A stretch of DNA of 17,636 nucleotides from Nitrosomonadaceae bacterium. GTDB lineage: Bacteria > Pseudomonadota > Gammaproteobacteria > Burkholderiales > Nitrosomonadaceae. Position numbers and translations under genes: made by a program. Below are positions 6,661-15,181 of the stretch, piece after piece. Where the stretch lies: positions 22,791 through 40,426 of the forward strand of contig CAKKRO010000012.1 in NCBI GenBank assembly GCA_919902625.1, in the 5' to 3' direction. How positions within the stretch are numbered: position 1 is the first letter of the stretch; each line of letters starts with the position of its first letter. The notes below the pieces were generated by a model. That model ran no database searches. It was given only the letters and a program-made list of their open reading frames with translations, and had not been told where the DNA came from.

Positions 6661-7766
6661 AAATGAGAAACATAATTATTTATTTAGTCCTCATTACCGG
6701 TTTGTTTCTGTCAAGTGTTTGTGCTGCTGATCGCATCAAGGATCTGGCATCCATCCAGGGAGTCCGTAATAATCAATTGATAGGGTACGGATTGGTTGTG
6801 GGCTTGGATGGCACGGGTGATATGACAGTCCAAACACCATTTACGGTCCAAAGTATCATTAATATGCTGGGACAATTGGGCGTTAATCTGCCGCCCGGCA
6901 CTAACTTGCAATTACGTAATGTTGCTGCTGTTATGGTGACAGCCACATTACCTGCATTTGCCAAACCTGGTCAGCATATTGATGTTACGGTGTCTTCCTT
7001 GGGCAATGCAAAAAGCTTGCGAGGAGGGACGCTTTTAATGACTCCTCTTAAAGGAGCCGACAATCAGGTTTATGCGATGGCTCAGGGAAGCCTTTTAGTC
7101 GGCGGTATTGGGGCCGCAGCCGGGGGCAGCAGCGTGCAGGTTAATCATCTAAGTGCCGGACGCATTGCCGGTGGCGGTATCGTAGAGCGCGAGATCTCTA
7201 CTACTGTGGGACAAGGCGATTATATCAATCTTGAGCTCAATTCAACTGATTTTACAACTGTTCATCGCATTGTGGACGCCATTAATGGAATTTATCCCTC
7301 TGCGGCAACTGCTATTGATGGTCGAATGATACAGGTGAGAGCCCCTTCTGATAATAGCCAGCGCATTATGTTTCTTTCTCAAATTGAGAGCCTTAATGTA
7401 ACACCTGCACGGGCGCCTGCCAAAGTTATTGTCAATTCACGCACGGGCTCAGTCGTTATGAATCAGGCTGTAACGCTTGAGACTAGCGCGGTCGCCCATG
7501 GCAATTTGTCGATTATCATCAATACTGAGCCGGTAATCAGTCAACCCGGGCCATTTGCACAACGAGGTGAAACAGTAGTCACTCAGCGATCGCAGGTTGA
7601 GATACGCACCGATGAAGGGAATTTAATGCTTCTGCCTAATGGCGCAGATCTGGGTGAAGTTGTTAAAGCATTAACAGCGATTGGTGCCACAACACAAGAC
7701 TTATTGTCCATACTACAGGCCCTAAAAGCAGCCGGCTCATTGCGTGCGGATTTGGAAATTATTTAA
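6657..7766 (+). CDS. flgI: Flagellar P-ring protein FlgI
   Basis: FlgI forms the P ring in the peptidoglycan layer around the rod, assembled with help from FlgA. The 369-residue precursor has a Sec signal peptide ending SSVCA, with cleavage likely after Ala23. The mature protein begins near ADRIKDLASIQGVRNNQLIG, a nearly invariant FlgI opening, and continues with GYGLVVGLDGTGD. Other conserved stretches are NMLGQLGVNLPPG, RNVAAVMVTATLPAFAKPGQ, and SLGNAKSLRGGTLLMTPLKG. An in-frame TGA at 6642 limits the start to ATG 6657 or ATG 6663. Neither has a good ribosome site, so coupling to upstream translation is plausible. Its neighbours are flgH (47 nt before) and flgJ (20 nt after). Confidence 0.97.
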   Translation: MKMRNIIIYLVLITGLFLSSVCAADRIKDLASIQGVRNNQLIGYGLVVGLDGTGDMTVQTPFTVQSIINMLGQLGVNLPPGTNLQLRNVAAVMVTATLPAFAKPGQHIDVTVSSLGNAKSLRGGTLLMTPLKGADNQVYAMAQGSLLVGGIGAAAGGSSVQVNHLSAGRIAGGGIVEREISTTVGQGDYINLELNSTDFTTVHRIVDAINGIYPSAATAIDGRMIQVRAPSDNSQRIMFLSQIESLNVTPARAPAKVIVNSRTGSVVMNQAVTLETSAVAHGNLSIIINTEPVISQPGPFAQRGETVVTQRSQVEIRTDEGNLMLLPNGADLGEVVKALTAIGATTQDLLSILQALKAAGSLRADLEII

Positions 7767-7786
7767 TAACATAGTGATACAAACCG

Positions 7787-8797
7787 ATGATTATCTCACC
7801 TGACATTTCAAGTAAGCTCGCAGTTGATGCCAAGAGCATTGATAGTTTACGCTTATTGAATAAACAGAATCCAGATGAAGCCCTACAAAAAGTGGCTCAG
7901 CAGTTTGAAGCGTTGTTTATGCATATGCTACTTAAAAGTATGCGTGAAGCTACGCCTAAGGATGGACTATTCGATAGCCAACAAACACAATTCTTTACTC
8001 AAATGTATGACCAGCAATTAGCTCAGCATATATCAACAAAAGGAATGGGTATTGCTGACATGATGGTGCAACAATTAACTCAGGCTAACAAATCAATTGA
8101 ACCACAAACTTCAATTAGTCAGGCAGATGCCATTTTATCAACTATTCATTCCATCAATAATTCATCATTAATTTCCGATGGGCATCCAAATGATAAATCA
8201 AGATTGATATGGCCGAATGCTTACGTTTCATCTCATGATGACTTGCAATCAGGTAAATTCAATTCACCTGTTGAAGAGGTGATTGCTGCTTCCCAAATGG
8301 GCAGCGCACAATTAAATAAACCATCTAATCATTCAACGGATTTTATCGATAAACTTTTGCCGCATGCAAAGATTGCATCACAATCAACCGGTATTCCTCC
8401 TCATTTTATGATGGCACAAGCTGCTCTGGAGAGCGGATGGGGCAAACATGAAGTTCGTCGTGCGGATAATAGTCCAAGCTACAATCTATTTGGCATCAAA
8501 GCGGGCGCAAACTGGAAAGGAGATGTTGTTGAGACAGTAACTACCGAATACATTAATGGAGCGCCACAGAAAATGGTTGAGAAATTCCGCGCTTATAGCT
8601 CATATGCTGAGGGATTTAATGATTATGCCAAACTGCTACTGGATAATCCACGTTATGCACAAGTACTGAAATCCACTGATGCCGCCACGTTTGCAAATGG
8701 CCTTCAACGTGCTGGATACGCTACTGATCCGAGGTATGCTGATAAGCTGATTCGAATACTCAATAGTGACACATTGCAGAATCGAGAATTGATTTAA
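7787..8797 (+). CDS. flgJ: Flagellar rod assembly protein / peptidoglycan hydrolase FlgJ
   Basis: FlgJ caps the growing rod and opens a hole in the peptidoglycan for it. This is the two-domain form of Beta- and Gammaproteobacteria (336 residues; E. coli about 313). The rod-binding domain is at about residues 32-96, with VAQQFEALFMHMLLKSMRE and the GMGIADMMVQQL end. A polar, low-conservation linker runs from about 100 to 183. The C-terminal glucosaminidase-type (GH73) domain spans about 184-328, with AQAALESGWGKHE, NLFGIKAG and FRAYSSYAEGFNDYA. Glu215 and Glu254 have the same 39-residue spacing as the catalytic Glu184 and Glu223 of the Salmonella enzyme, so activity is expected. The ribosome site is weak. 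It is probably the last gene of the flgB transcript, because a separate promoter precedes flgK. Confidence 0.96.
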   Translation: MIISPDISSKLAVDAKSIDSLRLLNKQNPDEALQKVAQQFEALFMHMLLKSMREATPKDGLFDSQQTQFFTQMYDQQLAQHISTKGMGIADMMVQQLTQANKSIEPQTSISQADAILSTIHSINNSSLISDGHPNDKSRLIWPNAYVSSHDDLQSGKFNSPVEEVIAASQMGSAQLNKPSNHSTDFIDKLLPHAKIASQSTGIPPHFMMAQAALESGWGKHEVRRADNSPSYNLFGIKAGANWKGDVVETVTTEYINGAPQKMVEKFRAYSSYAEGFNDYAKLLLDNPRYAQVLKSTDAATFANGLQRAGYATDPRYADKLIRILNSDTLQNRELI

Positions 8798-8802
8798 TAC
8801 AC

Positions 8803-8830
8803 AAAAGTTTTTTAATTGTTTTGCCGATAA
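8803..8830 (+). promoter_or_regulatory. Sigma-28 (FliA)-type promoter before flgK
   Basis: AAAAGTTT (8803-8810) matches 7 of 8 bases of the FliA -35 TAAAGTTT. GCCGATAA (8823-8830) is a perfect FliA -10. The spacer is 12 nt, one longer than the usual 11. It lies in the 77-bp gap between flgJ and flgK in the right orientation, with the flgK ATG 44 nt beyond the -10 box. It would let flgK and flgL be expressed as late genes after the hook is built. Confidence 0.8.
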
Positions 8831-8874
8831 ACTGTCATAAATTAATTTAAATATTAAGAATCAGATAAGAAGCT

Positions 8875-10791
8875 ATGGGAAACAGCATCCTTGACATTGG
8901 AATTTCCGGTTTATCAACTGCACAAAACCAGTTGCTGACGACAGGTCATAATATCAGCAATGCGGATACACCTGGTTTCAAGCGCCAACAGGTCATTCTC
9001 AGTACAAATACTCCACAATCAACAGGCGGTGGATTTGTTGGGCAGGGTGTTCATTCAACGACAGTGCAGCGCATATACAGTCAATTTCTTGCTAATCAAT
9101 CATTGCAAGTACAAACACAAAGCCACCTATTGGATAGTAATTACGCAGAGATAAAACAATTAGATAACATGTTTGCCGAGGTTACTTCCGGGCTTTCCCC
9201 AACACTTCAGAATTTTTTTAGTGCTGTACAGGATGTAGCAACAAACCCTGCGGTAATTCCATCTCGGCAAGCCATGTTGAGCAATGCTGAGGCGCTTGTG
9301 GCGCGCTTCCAAAGTATGGATCAGCGTATGTTTCAAATTAGGGAAGGGATAAATACTCAAATTACCAGTAGTATCGTTGAGATAAATTCTTTAGCTGATC
9401 AAGTAGCAAAAGTGAATCAGCAAATATTATTAGCTGAAGGTGCTGCTGGTGGACAATCTGCCAATGATATGTTGGATCAGCGGGATGAACTTATAAGTCA
9501 ATTAAGTAAATTAATTAATACAGACACAGTGCGGCAAAGCGATGGTACTGTGAACGTATATGTCGGAAATGGGCAGGCTTTAGTTGTGGGAGCTCAGAAA
9601 TTATCGTTACAAGCGATCATGTCACCTGATAATCCAGATAATTTAACAGTGGGTCTAATTATTGGAAATAATACTGTTCAGCTTCCCGAAAGTCAGATTG
9701 CGGGCGGAACTTTAGGGGGTATTTTGTCTTTCCGGAGCGTCACACTGGATAGTGCACAAAATGCATTGGGAAGAATTGCTATTACGCTGGCGCAAACTTT
9801 CAATGAACAACATCAATTAGGCATGGACCTAAATGGAAGTATGGGGGGGGATTTCTTTACGGTGCCTCCACCCAAAGTAATTTCTGCGTCAACCAATAAT
9901 CCGGCATCTAATATCACGGTAGGAGTGAGTAATTTCAGTGCCTTAACAACAAGTGACTATCAGTTTTCTTATGATGGTACAAACTATATACTCACAAAAT
10001 TATCAGACGATAGTTCAATCACTACATTAGTGGCTCCATCAGGAATCACTCCATTAACACTGGATGGCATATCTGTCACAGGGGCAGCCATTCTTCCTAA
10101 TGAAAGATTTCTAATTCAGCCTACCGTTAATGGTGCAAAGAATATAGCGGTCGATATTGCCGACACAACCAGAATCGCTGCAGCAGGACCTAATCGTACC
10201 AGTGCAGCATCAACGAATAATGGAACGGGAATTATCAGCGCTGGAGTCGTAAATCCATTGCCTCTTGATCCCAATCTTCAGCAACCTTTGACTATCACAT
10301 TTCATACGCCCTATGACGGGCAATATGACGTGACGGGCATTGGAACCGGATTGCCAGCGACTAACCAAGCTTATACAACAGGAGCTGATATTAGCTTCAA
10401 TGGCTATACTTTTCAGATTAATGGTAATCCTGCTGCCGGAGATGTTTTCACGATTACTCCCAATAATAATGGATTTGCCGATAATCGTAATGCATTGTTG
10501 CTAGGTGCCTTGCAAACAATGAATACGTTGGAAAATGGAACAGCATCATATCAATCGTCCTATGGACAGCTTGTCAGTCAGATTGGCAATAAGACTCGCG
10601 AACTGGAAGTAACCAGTAAGGCACAAGCTAATTTACTCGCGCAGACTGAAAAATCAATACAATCAGTATCAGGTGTTAATTTAGATGAAGAAGCTGCCAA
10701 TCTTTTGCGTTACCAACAGGCTTATCAGGCTTCAAGCAAGATCATTGAAATCAGTAATACACTATTCGATTCAATTCTAAGGATTGGTTAA
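8875..10791 (+). CDS. flgK: Flagellar hook-associated protein 1, FlgK
   Basis: FlgK (HAP1) is the first junction protein between hook and filament; it displaces the FlgD cap. The 638-residue product is long (E. coli about 547). The N-terminal axial region has TTGHNISNADTPGFKRQQ (about 22-39), and FlgK landmarks include NDMLDQRDELISQLSKL (197-213). The C-terminal core ends with VNLDEEAANLLRYQQAYQAS (601-620). The extra length lies in the surface region. Residues about 358-417 and 450-529 look like two copies of one beta-rich module that also occurs once in FlgL. A G8 run at 9843-9850 encodes part of SMGGDFF; one base gained or lost would bring a stop within 20 codons. The start has only a weak ribosome site. 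A FliA-type promoter precedes it and flgL follows after 25 nt. Confidence 0.97.
   Translation: MGNSILDIGISGLSTAQNQLLTTGHNISNADTPGFKRQQVILSTNTPQSTGGGFVGQGVHSTTVQRIYSQFLANQSLQVQTQSHLLDSNYAEIKQLDNMFAEVTSGLSPTLQNFFSAVQDVATNPAVIPSRQAMLSNAEALVARFQSMDQRMFQIREGINTQITSSIVEINSLADQVAKVNQQILLAEGAAGGQSANDMLDQRDELISQLSKLINTDTVRQSDGTVNVYVGNGQALVVGAQKLSLQAIMSPDNPDNLTVGLIIGNNTVQLPESQIAGGTLGGILSFRSVTLDSAQNALGRIAITLAQTFNEQHQLGMDLNGSMGGDFFTVPPPKVISASTNNPASNITVGVSNFSALTTSDYQFSYDGTNYILTKLSDDSSITTLVAPSGITPLTLDGISVTGAAILPNERFLIQPTVNGAKNIAVDIADTTRIAAAGPNRTSAASTNNGTGIISAGVVNPLPLDPNLQQPLTITFHTPYDGQYDVTGIGTGLPATNQAYTTGADISFNGYTFQINGNPAAGDVFTITPNNNGFADNRNALLLGALQTMNTLENGTASYQSSYGQLVSQIGNKTRELEVTSKAQANLLAQTEKSIQSVSGVNLDEEAANLLRYQQAYQASSKIIEISNTLFDSILRIG
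9843..9850 (+). repeat. G8 homopolymer within flgK
   Basis: Eight consecutive G residues run across the codons for Met-Gly-Gly-Asp (about residues 323-326). It is the longest G/C run I noticed in this AT-rich window. G7 and G9 versions both reach a stop codon within about 20 codons, which I worked out by translating the shifted frames. Such tracts are classic slipped-strand sites, but no actual variation can be seen in a single sequence. Confidence 0.9.
9946..10125 (+). repeat. First copy of FlgK/FlgL surface module (coding)
   Basis: This encodes FlgK residues about 358-417: SDYQFSYDGTNYILTKLSDD, then LTLDGISVTGAAI and ERFLIQPT. It aligns by eye with the second FlgK copy and the FlgL copy through three features: an opening strand (Y-x-F/ITF), a central F/L-x-G strand, and a closing (G)-D/E-x-F-x-I-x-P strand. 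It is the most divergent of the three, so the match is suggestive. Confidence 0.4.
10222..10461 (+). repeat. Second copy of FlgK/FlgL surface module (coding)
   Basis: This encodes FlgK residues about 450-529, from GTGIISAGVV through PLTITF, YDVTGIGTGLP, DISFNGYTFQINGNPAAGD to VFTITP. The FlgL copy at 11420-11659 has the same elements in the same order: GSGIIDVGSV, YEITF, YDIVDITTGLP, INFDGMQLSIKGDPANGD and KFAISP. The two are clearly related as protein; the DNA is not near-identical, so the copying is old. Confidence 0.65.
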
Positions 10792-10816
10792 AAATATTTA
10801 GGCCGGGAGTAATATC

Positions 10817-12025
10817 ATGCGGATAAGCACAAATACAATTTATGAAACTGGAACAAACCTGATGCTACAGCAACAAGAAACATTAATTAAAACACAGCAA
10901 CAGCTTTCGACCGGCAGACGCATCTTAACGCCTTCAGACGATCCAATTTCTGCCGCACAGGTATTAAGCATTACACAAGCGGAATCTCTTAATAAACAAT
11001 ACTCGGTTAATCGTACCAGTGCAAACTCTTCGCTGGGGTTAGAGGAAAATGTATTAAGGAAAGTAACTTCGCTTCTTCAAGATATACACAGTTCAACAGT
11101 TTATGCTGGGAACGCGTCACTTACGGATACCGATCGAAAGATTCTGGCTACAGAATTACGCAGTCAATTAGAATCCCTTGTTGGTCTTGCTAATACAACG
11201 GATGAAAAAGGACAATTCTTATTCTCAGGATATCAGGCAAGTACGAAGCCTTTTGTGCAAACCGGACTAAATGTGCAGTATGTGGGAGATCAAGGACAAC
11301 GACTGAATCAAGTGGGACCGGCGCGCCAGATTGCTGTCAGTGATTCAGGTATAGATATTTTTGATCGTATAAAGAATGGGAACAGTGTTTTCACAACAGC
11401 GGCAGATGCACTCAACACTGGCTCAGGCATCATTGACGTAGGATCAGTGATTACACCATCCAGTCTTACGGGTGATAATTACGAAATAACGTTTACAGTT
11501 GCTGCTGGTGTGACAACTTACGATATTGTTGATATCACAACGGGATTGCCGGTTTCATTAACCAATGCTTATGTAAGTAACAATGTGATCAATTTTGATG
11601 GAATGCAGTTGAGTATTAAGGGGGATCCTGCTAATGGTGATAAATTTGCGATATCGCCAAGTAGCAATCAAAGTATTTTTAAAACAGTGGGTGATCTGAT
11701 TACAGCATTAGAAACGCCCTCTAGTGGGCAACCTGGAGGTACCCGGCTTGCAAATAGTTTGAATACGACACTCCAAACTATTAATAATAGTTTGGAACAT
11801 ATCCTTGCAAAACAAGCTTCTATTGGGGCCCGGCTTAGTGAAGTCGAAACATTGGAAAGTGTTGGCAGTGACCTGAGTATTCAATTTGAACAATTACTTT
11901 CGCAATTACAGGATGTTGATTTTGCAAAAGCGGCGTCAGATCTGCAACGGCGACAGTTATATCTTGAAGCTGCGCAGCAGTCGTATATTAAAATTTCCGG
12001 ATTATCCCTGTTTAATTATATATAA
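10817..12025 (+). CDS. flgL: Flagellar hook-associated protein 3, FlgL
   Basis: FlgL (HAP3) is the second junction protein, between FlgK and the flagellin filament. The 402-residue product is well above the E. coli size (about 317). The N-terminal flagellin-like core has QQQLSTGRRILTPSDDPISA (about 27-46), a standard FlgL signature, followed by a helical region to about residue 135 (KGQFLFSGYQ). The C-terminal core includes QASIGARLSEVETLES and SDLQRRQLYLEAAQQSY. The extra length is an insert at about residues 202-281 that matches the FlgK module. A GGGAG ribosome site lies about 7 nt before the ATG. It is 25 nt after flgK and probably shares its FliA promoter. It converges on purD with only 30 nt between them and no strong terminator. 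Confidence 0.96.
   Translation: MRISTNTIYETGTNLMLQQQETLIKTQQQLSTGRRILTPSDDPISAAQVLSITQAESLNKQYSVNRTSANSSLGLEENVLRKVTSLLQDIHSSTVYAGNASLTDTDRKILATELRSQLESLVGLANTTDEKGQFLFSGYQASTKPFVQTGLNVQYVGDQGQRLNQVGPARQIAVSDSGIDIFDRIKNGNSVFTTAADALNTGSGIIDVGSVITPSSLTGDNYEITFTVAAGVTTYDIVDITTGLPVSLTNAYVSNNVINFDGMQLSIKGDPANGDKFAISPSSNQSIFKTVGDLITALETPSSGQPGGTRLANSLNTTLQTINNSLEHILAKQASIGARLSEVETLESVGSDLSIQFEQLLSQLQDVDFAKAASDLQRRQLYLEAAQQSYIKISGLSLFNYI
11420..11659 (+). repeat. FlgL copy of FlgK/FlgL surface module (coding)
   Basis: This encodes FlgL residues about 202-281. It shares with FlgK 450-529 the opening G-(T/S)-G-I-I-x-x-G-x-V, the central TTGLP/GTGLP turn and the closing G-x-P-A-x-G-D-x-F-x-I-(T/S)-P. 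It would be solvent-exposed, because it interrupts FlgL between the conserved N- and C-terminal cores. Confidence 0.65.
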
Positions 12026-12055
12026 TCAATAATTTATAAAATTACGGTTTTTAAT

Positions 12056-13366
12056 TTATTGTTTCCTCTGCTGATAGTTGATGCCTTGGTATCCTATATC
12101 TCGACGAACCTGATAGCCATCAAAGTGAATCTTTTCAACTAATTTGTAAGCATGCTGCTGAGCGATTTTAATGTTCTCTCCCAACGCTGTTATGCATAAA
12201 ACACGCCCGCCGGCTGTTAGTATTTCCTTCCCATCTTTTCCGTCCATACGAGTTCCGGAATGAAAAATATGAAAATTGTCAGTGTTTTCTTGCTCTGTTG
12301 TCAGATCAGTTAAGCCATGAATAACATCGCCCTTTCTCGGGTTCTCGGGATAACCATGGGCTGCCATGACAACACTCAGGGCAGCGCGACGATCCCACTC
12401 AATATCAACTTGATCCAGCGTTCCGTTCACCGCATGTTCAATGACTGTGAAAAGATCACTCTTAAACCGTAGCATGATGGGTTGAGTTTCTGGATCTCCC
12501 AATCGGCAATTAAATTCCAGCACTTTTGCCTGATTCTCTGCGGTAATTATTAATCCTGCATAGAGAAAACCACAATAATTGATACCTTCTTCTTTCATGC
12601 CTGTTATGACAGGATCAATGATGTCGTGCATGATTTTTGCATGCAGGTCAGGCGATATAAATGGTGTTGGCGAATACGCACCCATTCCACCGGTATTGGG
12701 ACCTAAGTCCCCGTCATAGAGACGTTTATGATCCTGACTGGTAGCCAACGGCAAGATATGCCGGCCATCAGTCATCACGATAAAACTAACTTCAATTCCT
12801 TGTAGAAATTCTTCAATAATAATTCCACTTTCCACGCCACCAAGATTCTTCTCAACCAGCAGGTTATTAACAGCAGAATATGCTTGTTCTTTGGTTTGAG
12901 CGACTACAACACCTTTTCCGGCCGCAAGGCCATCGGCTTTAATCACTAATGGAGTAATATGTCGATCGATGTATTGATGAGCCAGAGCAGGGTCTTTAAA
13001 ACTTGTATAAGCGGCTGTGGGAATATTATGTCGCTGCATAAATTCCTTCGCAAAGATTTTTGAAGTTTCAAGCTGCGCTGCTTGCTGAACAGGGCCGAAG
13101 ATTCTTAGATCAGCAGCCTGGAATGCATCGACTATACCTGCCGCAAGCGGAGTTTCCGGGCCTACTATCGTAATTGCAATTTTTTCTTTCTTGGCAAATT
13201 CGATTAATTCGGGAATAGCTGTGATGGATATATTCTCAAGTCCACGGTCTTGAGCGGTGCCTGCATTACCTGGTGCAACGAATACTTTATGTATGCGAGG
13301 AGACAGACTTAATCTCCACGCCAGTGCATGTTCTCGACCTCCACCGCCAATAACTAATAATTTCAT
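12056..13366 (-). CDS. purD: Phosphoribosylamine-glycine ligase (GAR synthetase) PurD
   Basis: PurD joins glycine to 5-phosphoribosylamine with ATP, the second step of de novo purine synthesis, in the cytoplasm. The 436-residue length fits the family (E. coli about 429). The N-terminal domain opens MKLLVIGGGGREHALAWRL. The ATP-grasp region has KADGLAAGKGVVVA near residues 143-156 and IIEEFLQGIEVSF. NTGGMGAYSPTPF and the metal/ATP site FNCRLGDPETQPI follow, with the C-terminal domain running to the end. It starts 16 nt after the purH stop, on the same strand, and is the last gene of an apparent dusB-fis-purH-purD operon. No strong Shine-Dalgarno is visible. Its 3' end faces flgL. Confidence 0.97.
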   Translation of the reverse strand: MKLLVIGGGGREHALAWRLSLSPRIHKVFVAPGNAGTAQDRGLENISITAIPELIEFAKKEKIAITIVGPETPLAAGIVDAFQAADLRIFGPVQQAAQLETSKIFAKEFMQRHNIPTAAYTSFKDPALAHQYIDRHITPLVIKADGLAAGKGVVVAQTKEQAYSAVNNLLVEKNLGGVESGIIIEEFLQGIEVSFIVMTDGRHILPLATSQDHKRLYDGDLGPNTGGMGAYSPTPFISPDLHAKIMHDIIDPVITGMKEEGINYCGFLYAGLIITAENQAKVLEFNCRLGDPETQPIMLRFKSDLFTVIEHAVNGTLDQVDIEWDRRAALSVVMAAHGYPENPRKGDVIHGLTDLTTEQENTDNFHIFHSGTRMDGKDGKEILTAGGRVLCITALGENIKIAQQHAYKLVEKIHFDGYQVRRDIGYQGINYQQRKQ

Positions 13367-13382
13367 GATATTTGATGATTAT

Positions 13383-14942
13383 TTAGTGTCTGAAATGACG
13401 AACGCCAGTAAATACCATTGAGACACCATGTGCGTCGGCAGCAGCGATAACTTCATTGTCGCGAATGCTGCCTCCGGGCTGAATTATGGCGGTTGCTCCC
13501 GCTTGCACCACGACATCTAATCCATCCCGGAAGGGGAAAAATGCATCGGATGCGACAACAGCCCCGGAGAGCGCAAGACCTGCTTGTTGAGCCTTTATGG
13601 ACGCTATTCGTGCACTATCAACACGGCTCATTTGGCCAGCGCCTATACCTAAAGTTTGTCCGTTACTGCAAAATACTATTGCATTAGATTTAACAAATTT
13701 TGCAACCCGCCATGCAAACAATAAATCCTTTAATTGCTGTGGGGTTGGTTTTATTTTTGTGACGATCTCAAAATCTGAAACCGTAATGTTCTGAATATCG
13801 GGAGTTTGTACAAGAAGGCCGCCACCGATGCGTTTCAAGTCATAGAGGTGATATTCATGCTGTAAGGGTAGCACAAGCACCCGTATATTATTTTTTTGTA
13901 AAAGAAGTTGTTGTGCTTCCTGTGTGATTTCTGGCGCAATAACCACTTCAACAAACTGCTTTAGAACGGCTTCAGCAGTCTCGCTATTTACGGTTCGATT
14001 AAACGCAATAATGCCACCAAAAGCAGAGGTTGGATCAGTCGCAAATGCAAGTTGATACGCGCGTAAAGTAGTTTCAGCAATGGCAATCCCGCATGGATTG
14101 GCATGTTTAACGATCACGCAGGCCGGATTGTCAAAGGTTTTAACACATTCCCACGCAGCATCGGTATCAGCGATGTTATTGTAGGATAGTTCTTTGCCTT
14201 GTAATTGCTCATAGTTGGCTAAACTGCCTGGAGTTGCTGTTTCATCGCGATAGAAAGCGGCCTTCTGATGAGGGTTTTCTCCATAGCGCAAATGCTGTGC
14301 AATATTAAAATTCAAATTGAGGGAGTCTGGAAAATCTTTTCGGTGATAATTTGTATCAAATGAAGTTAAATAGTTACTAATCGCACTATCGTAAGAAGCC
14401 GTGTGTGTAAAAGCTTTTTGTGCAAATTGGAAACGTGTTGCTAAGCTGATAGCCCCATTATTTGCCTTCAACTCTTCACAAAGTAATGAGTAATCTTGAG
14501 GATGAGTAACAACCGCTACTTTTTGATAATTCTTGGCTGCTGCACGCACCATGGTCGGTCCACCAATATCAATATTTTCAATGGCATCATCCAAACTACA
14601 ATTTTGTTTTGCTATTGCCTCCTTGAATGGATACAGATTAACGATCACCAATTCTATATTTAAGATGGATGCATCATCAAGTGCTGCTTGATGGTCTGTT
14701 AAATCGCCGCGGGCGAGAATACCCGCATGAATTTTTGGATGGAGTGTTTTGACCCGGCCATTAAGCATTTCTGGAAAACCCGTGTAATCACTGACCTCTA
14801 AAACGGCTATTCCGGCTTCATTAAGTAATTTAGCAGTACCGCCTGTCGATATGATGGTTATACCGTATTGAGCCAGGTTTTGTGCCAACTCTATTATTCC
14901 AGTTTTATCTGAAACGCTGATCAGTGCTTGTTTAATACTCAT
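13383..14942 (-). CDS. purH: Bifunctional AICAR transformylase / IMP cyclohydrolase PurH
   Basis: PurH carries out the last two steps of de novo IMP synthesis: formylation of AICAR from 10-formyl-THF, then ring closure. The 519-residue product has an N-terminal MGS-like cyclohydrolase domain (about 1-195) with ALISVSDKTGI, STGGTAKLL, and GRVKTLHPKIHAGIL. The C-terminal transformylase domain carries the catalytic KHANPCG motif (Lys279-His280), DPTSAFGGIIAFNR, and near the end RVDSARIASIKA and SDAFFPFRDGLD. The ATG overlaps the fis stop as ATGA (14939-14942), so the genes are probably translationally coupled. No promoter can be fitted in the overlap, so purH transcription must start further upstream. 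purD follows after 16 nt. Confidence 0.98.
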   Translation of the reverse strand: MSIKQALISVSDKTGIIELAQNLAQYGITIISTGGTAKLLNEAGIAVLEVSDYTGFPEMLNGRVKTLHPKIHAGILARGDLTDHQAALDDASILNIELVIVNLYPFKEAIAKQNCSLDDAIENIDIGGPTMVRAAAKNYQKVAVVTHPQDYSLLCEELKANNGAISLATRFQFAQKAFTHTASYDSAISNYLTSFDTNYHRKDFPDSLNLNFNIAQHLRYGENPHQKAAFYRDETATPGSLANYEQLQGKELSYNNIADTDAAWECVKTFDNPACVIVKHANPCGIAIAETTLRAYQLAFATDPTSAFGGIIAFNRTVNSETAEAVLKQFVEVVIAPEITQEAQQLLLQKNNIRVLVLPLQHEYHLYDLKRIGGGLLVQTPDIQNITVSDFEIVTKIKPTPQQLKDLLFAWRVAKFVKSNAIVFCSNGQTLGIGAGQMSRVDSARIASIKAQQAGLALSGAVVASDAFFPFRDGLDVVVQAGATAIIQPGGSIRDNEVIAAADAHGVSMVFTGVRHFRH

Positions 14943-15181
14943 TTAATTTGATATTGTTTCATTTTCTGACGTAGGGTGTTGCGATTTATTCCAAGCAGTT
15001 CGGCAGCTTGGGTTTGATTGCCTTTAGTATGTTGTATGGCAACTTCAATCAAGGGTTTTTCAACACTATTGATTACCATGCCATAGAGTTGCCCTGGTTT
15101 CTCACCATCAAGATCAATAAGATAGCTGCTTATGGCCTTGCGTATACAGGATGCAATCTCATTCTCCTTTATTGCACTCAT
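14939..15181 (-). CDS. fis: Fis family nucleoid/transcription regulator
   Basis: This is a small homodimeric DNA-bending protein of the Fis family, which shapes the nucleoid and controls stable-RNA and many other promoters. The 80-residue product is shorter than E. coli Fis (98), as is common in betaproteobacteria. The C-terminal helix-turn-helix is clear: GNQTQAAELLGINRNTLRQK at about residues 54-73. Before it lies the conserved VEKPLIEVAIQHT helix. The start codon overlaps the dusB stop (ATGA, 15178-15181) and its own stop overlaps the purH ATG. It is thus embedded between two coupled genes. The dusB-fis pairing is classical in Proteobacteria and supports the name. Fis-like HTH domains also occur in larger regulators, but nothing precedes this one, so a stand-alone Fis is likely. 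Confidence 0.93.
   Translation of the reverse strand: MSAIKENEIASCIRKAISSYLIDLDGEKPGQLYGMVINSVEKPLIEVAIQHTKGNQTQAAELLGINRNTLRQKMKQYQIK

Noticed and set aside
12039..12057. AAATTA / TAATTT hairpin between convergent flgL and purD
   Set aside because: The stem is six A-T pairs with a 7-nt loop and runs into the purD stop. It is too weak to call a terminator.
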